A stretch of DNA of 11,681 nt from the NCBI GenBank assembly GCA_038225095.1, contig JBBREZ010000193.1, forward strand, positions 1 through 11,681, read 5' to 3'. The position numbers were made by a program, and so were the translations under genes. The notes under the pieces are model-generated. The model was given only the letters and a program-made list of their open reading frames with translations. It was not told the origin of the DNA and made no database searches. Positions 1 through 5,625 of this stretch are shown piece by piece (the stretch's first letter is position 1; each line of letters opens with the position of its first letter). Origin of the DNA: JAPLGZ01 sp038225095. GTDB taxonomy: Bacteria > Chloroflexota > Anaerolineae > Caldilineales > Caldilineaceae.

Positions 1-138
1 GAACCGGGCGATCTGTATTTCTTCAACACGCGCTGCATTCACGAAATCCCGGCATTAGACGGTACGCAGCCGCGCATTGTCCTGGCCGTTTTCATCGGCT
101 ATTCACCGGAGGATAATGAGGTCTTTGTCTGGTCATAG
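1..138 (+). CDS. 2OG-Fe(II) oxygenase, C-terminal fragment
   Basis: Frame 1 is open from the first base to a TAG at 136-138 and gives 45 residues, the end of a protein whose start lies outside the window. The fragment reads PGDLYFFNTRCIHEI and then GTQPRIVLAVF. This matches the last strands of the double-stranded beta-helix of 2-oxoglutarate/Fe(II) dioxygenases: the His at fragment residue 14 would be the distal iron ligand, and the Arg at residue 25, eleven residues later, the usual 2-oxoglutarate-binding residue. Such enzymes hydroxylate small molecules or protein side chains. The substrate cannot be inferred from this piece. No terminator-like hairpin is obvious in the 205-base gap that follows. 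Confidence 0.72.
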   Translation, partial: EPGDLYFFNTRCIHEIPALDGTQPRIVLAVFIGYSPEDNEVFVWS

Positions 139-331
139 TGAATGGTCTGTGCTTTCGGGAATAGCCTTGGCGTAACGACTTTTGTGTTGTGATCGACGGA
201 CCGACCAAGGTCATTACGGCAGGTAATTTTCTCAGCAGTAACGGTTGCTACCCCAATGCTGAGGAACTTTAGCCAACATTTTGCGTTAGAGGGGCGTAAA
301 GTTAACTGAACTCCGATGTTTTTTTATCAAA

Positions 332-338
332 TAAGGAG
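332..338 (+). promoter_or_regulatory. Shine-Dalgarno for the secreted protein
   Basis: TAAGGAG lies 5 bases before the ATG at 344 and supports that start over internal ATGs such as the one at residue 12. I see no convincing -35/-10 pair in 139-331. Confidence 0.7.
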
Positions 339-343
339 CCTTT

Positions 344-1753
344 ATGTTTCCTCAATCTAGCCAAGGCTATCAACGAATGACCGCACGTCTGTTGCCCTAT
401 CTTGCGCTGCTAATCGGCGCGTTTGTCCTTCTCAGCCGTCAATCTCCAGTGGAGGCCAGCGCAGCAAGCACCATGCCTGCGCATGTCCAACAAGCCGTCT
501 CACCATTGGCGGCAACGCCTGCGCTATCTGCAACGGTGCCATTGCGCGCAACGCCCGTGATCAGCGCACAAAATGAAATTTCAAAACTACCCCCATTCGT
601 TTATGAGACAAGTTTCACCAACTTGTCACAAACCTTCATTCCCAACGCTTTGATTGGCATCACCTATAAAGCGGGCGTAGCCCAGCCGTTTGATGTCGCT
701 GCACTCAACCAAATGAAAGCCAAAATGCCAGCCAACCTCTGCCAAAGCAGTCCTGATGAATTCGCTTGTATGAAAAAGCGTGAGCAGTATTGGCTCAGTA
801 ATGAGCAAGTAGGCATTCGGCGCGACCATGCTGCGCTGTCTATTCCAGTGGCTGCTAATTACACTGTCGTCCTCACCGACGTAGTAGGAACAGGCGGTGG
901 TGGGTGGGCCAGTTACATTTACGCCGAGTACATTCCGGCATTGAATCAACATCATGTGACTGTCGCTTACTACGAAGGAAAAAATGAAATTCTGATCAAC
1001 GCAAAAACTGGCGAAACTACCGTGTTGCCCTATGTACCCGTAATTTCCTCGGATCACAAGCGCTTTGTCACGGCCGGCCAGATGTACGGGTCTCCGCTCA
1101 ATGTGCAAATCTGGAATACACAACGGCCGCACTTAAACCTGGAAGCTGACATGAGCATAGAAAACCTGGGAGATCAGCGGGCAACAAAAATAACGTGGGT
1201 GGACTCGACTCGGGCGCGCATCGACACCGCCGATTCGTCCAACCAGATCACAGGTACAATTATGCTTGACTTGTCACCCCAAGGTTGGCAAGTCAATTAC
1301 AACGGCCAGAAAATCTATGCACCAGCGCTCCATCCGCAGTCAATCGTGAATTCTTCCACCGTCTTTGGGATAGACACCGTAGGGGTAGGAAAACGGGTCT
1401 ATACGGATCGAGCGTATAAGTTTAAGACCGTGCCAACTGTGGTCAATGGTCAACAGTACTTGCTATTTGCTAACAATAACATGCGTAATACCGATGCTAA
1501 CTACGTACAGTTTACGCTGGCGCAGCCGGCTACAATTTACGTTGCGTTTGATATTCAGGCATCTGAGTTGCCCGGCTGGCTGCATGATGGTTGGGCGCCG
1601 ACGCCCGATATTTTATCTACCGATGATGTGGTTAAGTTGCGTTTATACAAGAAAACATTTGCCACGGGTGATGAAGTCAGCTTAGGGGGCAACTGGATGT
1701 TGCCAGCAAGCGGGGTTCGGAGTCATTATCTTGTGGTGGTCGTACCAAATTAA
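344..1753 (+). CDS. Secreted or membrane-anchored protein with C-terminal beta-sandwich-like domain
   Basis: The 469-residue product begins with a hydrophobic segment at about residues 15-31, preceded by two Arg, that acts as a signal peptide or signal anchor. An Ala/Pro/Thr-rich linker runs to about residue 75. The middle (about 85-335) looks all-beta. It contains INAKTGETTVLPYVPVISSD followed by KRF and VQIW, which resembles uncharacterised exported proteins in which a tag 'in..tG..t.l...P..S.d.krf' recurs; this is memory, not a search. The end (about 346-469) has a clear pattern: KRVYTDRAYKF, a VP turn, ANNN, VYVAFD-like (TIYVAFD), LPGWL, RLYKK, SLGGN and a terminal YLVVVVP. I associate this with beta-sandwich domains at the ends of secreted polysaccharide-active proteins. 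Two Cys (133 and 142) could form a disulfide. No catalytic residues are assignable, so no enzymatic function is proposed. A strong hairpin follows the stop. Confidence 0.82.
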   Translation: MFPQSSQGYQRMTARLLPYLALLIGAFVLLSRQSPVEASAASTMPAHVQQAVSPLAATPALSATVPLRATPVISAQNEISKLPPFVYETSFTNLSQTFIPNALIGITYKAGVAQPFDVAALNQMKAKMPANLCQSSPDEFACMKKREQYWLSNEQVGIRRDHAALSIPVAANYTVVLTDVVGTGGGGWASYIYAEYIPALNQHHVTVAYYEGKNEILINAKTGETTVLPYVPVISSDHKRFVTAGQMYGSPLNVQIWNTQRPHLNLEADMSIENLGDQRATKITWVDSTRARIDTADSSNQITGTIMLDLSPQGWQVNYNGQKIYAPALHPQSIVNSSTVFGIDTVGVGKRVYTDRAYKFKTVPTVVNGQQYLLFANNNMRNTDANYVQFTLAQPATIYVAFDIQASELPGWLHDGWAPTPDILSTDDVVKLRLYKKTFATGDEVSLGGNWMLPASGVRSHYLVVVVPN

Positions 1754-1755
1754 AC

Positions 1756-1797
1756 GACCCCTCCCAGCAGGGAAGCGGGAGCCCTCTGGGAGGGGTC
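1756..1797 (+). terminator. Strong hairpin after the secreted-protein gene
   Basis: GACCCCTCCCAG (1756-1767) pairs perfectly with CTGGGAGGGGTC (1786-1797). AGGG (1769-1772) and CCCT (1782-1785) extend the stem across a single bulged C. The hairpin begins 2 bases after the stop codon. No T-tract follows, so it is not a textbook intrinsic terminator. It may terminate weakly, protect the 3' end, or partly insulate the reductase gene that starts at 1823. Confidence 0.6.
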
Positions 1798-1822
1798 ACC
1801 CTATCAACAGAGAGGAAGCCGT

Positions 1823-2812
1823 ATGGAATACCGAAAGCTGGGTAAAACTGACATTGACGTATCTGTGATCGCGTTAGGCTGTTGGCCTTTCGCGGGCGGA
1901 CAATATTGGGGGGACCAGGATGAAGCCGCCTCGATTGCCACGGTGCACGCAGCGCTGGATGCCGGTATTAATTTCTTTGATACAGCAGAAGGGTACGAAG
2001 TCGGCCATTCGGAACGCGTGCTGGGACGTGGGCTGCTCGGTCGTCGTGATGAGGCTATCATTGCCACCAAAGTTTCGCCCAACCATTTGCGCCCAGATGA
2101 CGTGGTCAAGGCGTGTGAAGAAAGTCTGCGCAATCTGCAGACCGATTATATTGACCTTTATCAGATCCACTGGCCGAATCATGATGTGCCGTTGGTTGAA
2201 ACTGTAGGTGCGTTGCACCGTTTGAAGGACGCAGGCAAAATTCGCGCGATCGGGGTCAGCAACTTTGCCGTGCGTGACTTTTCTGAGATGGTGGCCTTGA
2301 GTGAGTGCGAGACCAATCAACTGCCCTATAGCCTACTTTGGCGCGTGATAGAACGCGAGATTCAGCCGCTCTGCGTGGAGCACTCGGTTGGCATCATCTG
2401 CTACAGCCCGCTGGCTCAGGGATTACTGACCGGACGCTATAAATCGGCGGACGAAGTGCCAGATGGCTTGGCGCGCACCCGCCTCTACAAAAATACGCGA
2501 GCAATGGCGGATCATAACGAACCTGGTTGTGAAGAAGAAGTCTTCGCCGCAGTGGAAGGTGTGCGCCAAATTGCGGCGGATCTGGGTCAACCGATGGCGA
2601 CGGTGGCGCTGGCTTGGGTAAAGCAGCAAGCCGCCGTGACTTCGTTTTTGGTCGGCGCTCGCAACCCAGAGGAACTGCGTTGGAATCTGCCGGTGATTGA
2701 CTTGACGCTGGCGGACGATGTGTTGCAACGCCTCGCCGCCGTGACCGAACCCGTAAAGGAAAATTTGGGTAACAACCCTGATATGTGGATGACGCCGTCG
2801 CGCATGCGGTAA
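1823..2812 (+). CDS. Aldo/keto reductase
   Basis: This 329-residue protein is a full-length NAD(P)H-dependent aldo/keto reductase, a cytosolic TIM-barrel enzyme reducing carbonyl compounds. The catalytic tetrad is visible: Asp53 in FFDTAEGY, Tyr58, Lys83 in IATKV, and His116 in YQIHWPN. The family signature YIDLYQIHWP, then GKIRAIGVSNF and the ICYSPLAQGLLTGRY strand are all present. A cofactor-binding segment VGARNPEELRWN lies near residues 277-288, where these enzymes grip the adenosine 2'-phosphate. The start is an ATG with AGAGAGGAAG a few bases upstream. The gene lies 69 bases after the secreted-protein gene in the same direction, beyond a hairpin. The natural substrate cannot be predicted; members of this YajO/AKR11-13-like group act on varied aldehydes, ketones and sugar derivatives. 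Confidence 0.95.
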   Translation: MEYRKLGKTDIDVSVIALGCWPFAGGQYWGDQDEAASIATVHAALDAGINFFDTAEGYEVGHSERVLGRGLLGRRDEAIIATKVSPNHLRPDDVVKACEESLRNLQTDYIDLYQIHWPNHDVPLVETVGALHRLKDAGKIRAIGVSNFAVRDFSEMVALSECETNQLPYSLLWRVIEREIQPLCVEHSVGIICYSPLAQGLLTGRYKSADEVPDGLARTRLYKNTRAMADHNEPGCEEEVFAAVEGVRQIAADLGQPMATVALAWVKQQAAVTSFLVGARNPEELRWNLPVIDLTLADDVLQRLAAVTEPVKENLGNNPDMWMTPSRMR

Positions 2813-2862
2813 TTGTGCTCGGCCGCTCCCTATCCCAGCTTTACCAATGATTTTTAGCCAAC

Positions 2863-2888
2863 TAAGTCACCCTGCAAGCGATGACTTA
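2863..2888. repeat. Small inverted repeat in convergent spacer
   Basis: TAAGTCA (2863-2869) and TGACTTA (2882-2888) form a perfect 7-bp inverted repeat with a 12-base loop. AAGTCACCC at 2864-2872 recurs directly at 2905-2913. This lies between the convergent reductase and aat genes. Confidence 0.45.
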
Positions 2889-2917
2889 TAGACAAAACAT
2901 TTAAAAGTCACCCCAAT

Positions 2918-2994
2918 GAGGAGTCAACGTTCGCTAACGCTGAGCCGTGCGCAGTAGAGCATGCGAACTCCTCGAATCTACGGAGTTTATTTGG
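2918..2994. terminator. Nested hairpins between convergent genes, possible terminator
   Basis: GAGGAGT (2918-2924) pairs with ACTCCTC (2967-2973), and inside it GTTCGC (2929-2934) pairs with GCGAAC (2963-2968). The right arm can instead pair downstream: AACTCC (2966-2971) with GGAGTT (2982-2987), followed by TATTT. The second hairpin plus its T-rich tail could terminate the plus-strand reductase transcript. The larger one looks more like a palindromic repeat element. Confidence 0.35.
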
Positions 2995-3002
2995 TTGCTC
3001 TA

Positions 3003-3599
3003 TTAGGTGGCTTGTTGGTTAAACGCTGCGCGCACCGTCAACGCCTGCTGTAAACGTCGATGATAGTCAGTTCGCGCAATCTCAACTGCCCCGAAACGGC
3101 GCAGATGCTCCGTCATGAATTGCGTGTCATGCAAGACAAAGCCATTGGCCCGTAGTCGCTCTACTAGGGAAACCAGCGCAAGCTTACTGGCATCGGTCAC
3201 ATGACTGAACATGCTTTCGCCAGCAAAAAGCCCGCCAATCGCAACCCCGTAAAGACCGCCGACTAATTGTCCATTGACCCAAGTTTCCACACTATGGGCA
3301 AAGCCTAATTCATGGAATTTACAATAGGTCGCCAGAATCTCTGCTGTGATCCAGGTCTGTTCGCGGCCGGGCGCCGGTGCTGCACAGGCGAGCATCACTT
3401 GGCGAAAGGCCGTATTGATGCGCACTTCAAAGCCGCCCTGTCGGATGCGTTGCGCCAGTGAGCGCGGCACATGAAACGTATCTAAAGGCAGGATACAGCG
3501 CGGGTCAGGGTCATACCAGTCAATTTCCCCATCGGCATGCCCCATAGGGAAGACGCCTTGACTGTAGGCGGAAAGCAAGAGGCGAGCGGTCAATTGCAT
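3003..3599 (-). CDS. aat: Leucyl/phenylalanyl-tRNA-protein transferase
   Basis: The enzyme transfers Leu or Phe from aminoacyl-tRNA to proteins with N-terminal Arg or Lys, marking them for ClpS/ClpAP-type degradation (the bacterial N-degron pathway). From the ATG at 3599 the product has 198 residues. Hallmarks in order are AYSQGVFPM (11-19), WYDPDPRCILPL (28-39), the W and Y of TWITAEILATY, AHSVETW (101-107), LVGGLYGVAIGGLFAGESMFS (113-132, with Glu128), DASKLAL and LHDTQF (Gln160), ending in a GA-E-IAR-Y segment. Glu128 and Gln160 match the residues known to be important in E. coli Aat. The frame is open upstream to a TTG at 3650, but that start lacks a Shine-Dalgarno and adds residues not typical of short Aat proteins, so I prefer the ATG, although its own ribosome site (GAGTG) is weak. 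Confidence 0.93.
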   Translation of the reverse strand: MQLTARLLLSAYSQGVFPMGHADGEIDWYDPDPRCILPLDTFHVPRSLAQRIRQGGFEVRINTAFRQVMLACAAPAPGREQTWITAEILATYCKFHELGFAHSVETWVNGQLVGGLYGVAIGGLFAGESMFSHVTDASKLALVSLVERLRANGFVLHDTQFMTEHLRRFGAVEIARTDYHRRLQQALTVRAAFNQQAT

Positions 3600-3681
3600 G
3601 AATGCACTCAGTGAACGTGTAGGCTGCGTTAGAAAATTGGATGGTAACAAAAAAGAGGTAGATCATCAAATCCCCAAAAGT

Positions 3682-3708
3682 TTGCGAAGCGTCGAATTGT
3701 GTTACAAT
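3682..3708 (+). promoter_or_regulatory. Candidate sigma-70-type promoter for the ABC gene run
   Basis: TACAAT (3703-3708) is preceded by TGT, giving an extended -10 (TGnTACAAT). TTGCGA at 3682-3687 is a possible -35, though the 15-base spacer is short. It lies in the divergent gap between aat and permease 1 and points at the ABC genes. It was assigned by eye only. Confidence 0.35.
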
Positions 3709-3730
3709 CATTGGTTGCTACATAAATTGA

Positions 3731-3884
3731 GTGATAAGTGAAGCGTGACCAATGAACAGGGCGCATCCCGAATTTTGGCGCAAATGAAATTTGGCTACTG
3801 TCAGGCGCGGGATTTATCCCTGCTGCAAAAAGACGAAATTGGGGCTGTACATCACTCATCACTCATCACTTGTCACTTATCACG
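3731..3884. repeat. Inverted-repeat element with heptamer arms
   Basis: GTGATAAGTGA (3731-3741) and TCACTTATCAC (3873-3883) are a perfect 11-bp inverted repeat about 130 bases apart. The right arm is the end of an array of five 7-base units: CATCACT three times (3850-3870), TGTCACT (3871-3877) and TATCACG (3878-3884). The left arm carries related units on the other strand. The core contains a short palindrome around GGGATTTATCCC. Degenerate heptamers of this kind resemble STRR sequences. The element occupies the leader of permease 1. Confidence 0.6.
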
Positions 3885-3898
3885 CTATCAACACTTCT

Positions 3899-4690
3899 AT
3901 GCGCCTTTTTTGGGAACTGACCAAACTTTCTTTTCAGCGTCAACTCACCTACCGCGCCGCATTGGTGGCTGGATTGGCGACCAATCTCTTCTTTGGCATC
4001 CTGCGCGCCTCTGTGTTAGTAGCCTTGTATGGAGCCCGCACGACAGTGGCGGGCATGTCAATCCGCGACGCGATCACCTACACAGCGCTGACCCAAGGCA
4101 TTATCACCTATTTGAGCATGTTTGGTTGGTACGATCTGATGAATTCGGTTGCGAGTGGCGAAGTTGCGGCGGATCTGCTGAAACCCCTGAGCTACTTTCG
4201 GTTTTGGTTGGCGCAGGATTTAGGCCGAGCGCTTGTTGCTTTCTTGCTGCGCGGCGTAAGCATTATGCTGCTTTACATGCTGATCTTTGACATTACCCTG
4301 CCGCACGGTATCGAACAGGGATTGGCGCTGGCGGCGGCGTTCAGCCTGAGTTGGTTTGTGAGTTTTGCCTGGCGCTTTCTGGTCAATCTCGCTGCTTTTT
4401 GGACGCCGAACGCCAAAGGCGTGGGCCGGTTTGCCTTTGGCATTGCCTGGGTGCTGTCGGGCTTTTTCATGCCGCTTCGTTTTTTCCCGGCCTGGTTTAT
4501 CACGCTGTGCAACTTCACCCCTTTTCCGTCGATGGTCAACACCAATATCGAAATTTATCTCGGCCTGTTGAGGGGCGCGGCCTTGTGGCAAGCCCTGTTG
4601 CTGCAAGTTTTCTGGGCGATTGGGTTGACTGCGATCTGTCAGGCGGTTTTGCGGCGCGGCGTGCGCCGTCTGGTGATTCAGGGTGGATAG
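3899..4690 (+). CDS. ABC-2 type transporter permease (COG4587-like)
   Basis: The product is a 263-residue inner-membrane protein with about six hydrophobic spans (near residues 20-43, 57-76, 109-130, 141-166, 176-200 and 227-250). The loop SGEVAADLLKPL (86-97) between the second and third spans is characteristic of this permease family and would contact the ATPase. Together with the second permease and the ATPase downstream it should form a three-subunit exporter. Relatives of this trio are annotated as uncharacterised ABC exporters; from memory a cyanobacterial set has been linked to methyl viologen export, but the substrate here is unknown. I chose the ATG at 3899, after the repeat element. 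An in-frame TTG at 3791 would add 36 residues translated from repeat sequence. No Shine-Dalgarno precedes the ATG. Confidence 0.88.
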   Translation: MRLFWELTKLSFQRQLTYRAALVAGLATNLFFGILRASVLVALYGARTTVAGMSIRDAITYTALTQGIITYLSMFGWYDLMNSVASGEVAADLLKPLSYFRFWLAQDLGRALVAFLLRGVSIMLLYMLIFDITLPHGIEQGLALAAAFSLSWFVSFAWRFLVNLAAFWTPNAKGVGRFAFGIAWVLSGFFMPLRFFPAWFITLCNFTPFPSMVNTNIEIYLGLLRGAALWQALLLQVFWAIGLTAICQAVLRRGVRRLVIQGG

Positions 4691-4692
4691 GA

Positions 4693-4734
4693 AATTGATA
4701 ATTGCGAATTGATCATGGTCAATTGTTAATGAGT
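4693..4734. repeat. Degenerate heptamer array between the permease genes
   Basis: The 52-base spacer can be divided into consecutive 7-base units: AATTGAT, AATTGCG, AATTGAT, CATGGTC, AATTGTT and AATGAGT. AATTGA (4707-4712) also pairs with TCAATT (4719-4724). It ends just before the next start codon and leaves no strong ribosome-binding site. Confidence 0.5.
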
Positions 4735-4742
4735 GTAGTTGC

Positions 4743-5585
4743 GTGGATAATATGAGCGAGCGATTGGCACAAAAACTAGGCTTTACGTTCGAGATTTATT
4801 GGCGTCTGATTGCGATCCAAATGCGCACGCAAGTGCAGTATCGCGTCAGTTTTCTACTGGAGGTGCTCTCTGCAGCGATTACCATGTCGATGTTTTTTGT
4901 TTCGTTGGCCCTGGTGTTCGAACGTTTTGGCAATTTGGCCGGTTGGACATTGGGCGAAGTTGCCTTCTTGTGGGCAATCGTCGAGATCTCTTTTGGCCTG
5001 ATGGATATGATTTTCAGTGGTTTTGATCCGGCTAATTTTGGGCGACGGGTGCGCCAAGGGACCTTTGATCAATTATTGCTGCGCCCCATCAACATTACGA
5101 TTCAAGTGCTGGGTGATGATTTTGTCCTACGGCGTCTGGGTCGCATTTGTGAGGGTTTTGTCATCTTTGCCGTTGCGCTCAATTTGGCCCATATTGATTG
5201 GACGCTGGGCAAGCTGCTTTATCTGCCTTGCGTGGTGATCGGCTTGGTCTGCTTTTTTGGCGGCCTGTTTATCGTCGGCGCGACGATCACCTTTTGGACA
5301 ATCGATTCGATTGAAGCGATCAACATTCTCACCTATGGCGGCAGCGAAATGTTGTCCTATCCAGCGCATATTTACCCAGATTGGTTGCGGCGCACGTTTA
5401 TGTATATCGTTCCGGCTCTCTTTCTGAACTACTATCCGGCACTCTATTTTCTCCATAAGCCGGACCCGTTTGGCTTGCCATCGATCATGCCTTTTGTTGC
5501 GCCGTTGGTCGGCCTTGGCCTTTTATGGGCCGCCTTGACTTTCTGGCGCTTTGGTATTCGACATTATCAAAGCACAGGTTCGTGA
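4743..5585 (+). CDS. ABC-2 type transporter permease (COG3694-like)
   Basis: This is a 280-residue integral membrane protein, the partner permease of the exporter. Hydrophobic spans lie near residues 39-60, 72-93, 135-150, 155-183, 215-236 and 247-270. The cytoplasmic segment RRVRQGTFDQLLLRPI (101-116) is the counterpart of the SGEVAADLLKPL loop of permease 1 and is typical of the COG3694 group. The reading frame starts with GTG at 4743. An ATG nine bases later (4752) is an equally likely start, and neither has a good Shine-Dalgarno. It follows permease 1 by 52 bases of heptamer repeat and precedes the large cyclic-nucleotide-fold gene by 40 bases, consistent with cotranscription. Its substrate is unknown. 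Confidence 0.88.
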   Translation: MDNMSERLAQKLGFTFEIYWRLIAIQMRTQVQYRVSFLLEVLSAAITMSMFFVSLALVFERFGNLAGWTLGEVAFLWAIVEISFGLMDMIFSGFDPANFGRRVRQGTFDQLLLRPINITIQVLGDDFVLRRLGRICEGFVIFAVALNLAHIDWTLGKLLYLPCVVIGLVCFFGGLFIVGATITFWTIDSIEAINILTYGGSEMLSYPAHIYPDWLRRTFMYIVPALFLNYYPALYFLHKPDPFGLPSIMPFVAPLVGLGLLWAALTFWRFGIRHYQSTGS

Positions 5586-5625
5586 AAGTTGTTTGCTTGG
5601 CAATGAGCAAAGCAGGAGCACATTT

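Noticed and set aside
139..343. Small gene or RNA in the first spacer
   Set aside because: Only a 16-codon frame from ATG (near 145) and start-less fragments are present, with no conserved structure I can support.
626..1132. 168-codon minus-strand open frame
   Set aside because: It lies wholly inside the secreted-protein gene, shows no family features and has no ribosome-binding site; it is an antisense shadow.
3850..3884. CRISPR-like repeats
   Set aside because: The units are 7 bases with no spacers between them, and no cas gene is present; it is a tandem heptamer array.
3791..3898. TTG-started N-terminal extension of permease 1
   Set aside because: The extra 36 residues are translated from the heptamer repeat and do not look like a permease N-terminus; ATG 3899 starts a typical MRLFWELTKLSFQ end.
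5551..5625. TTG-started extension of the large protein overlapping permease 2
   Set aside because: AGGAG at the right distance marks the ATG at 5626 as the start.
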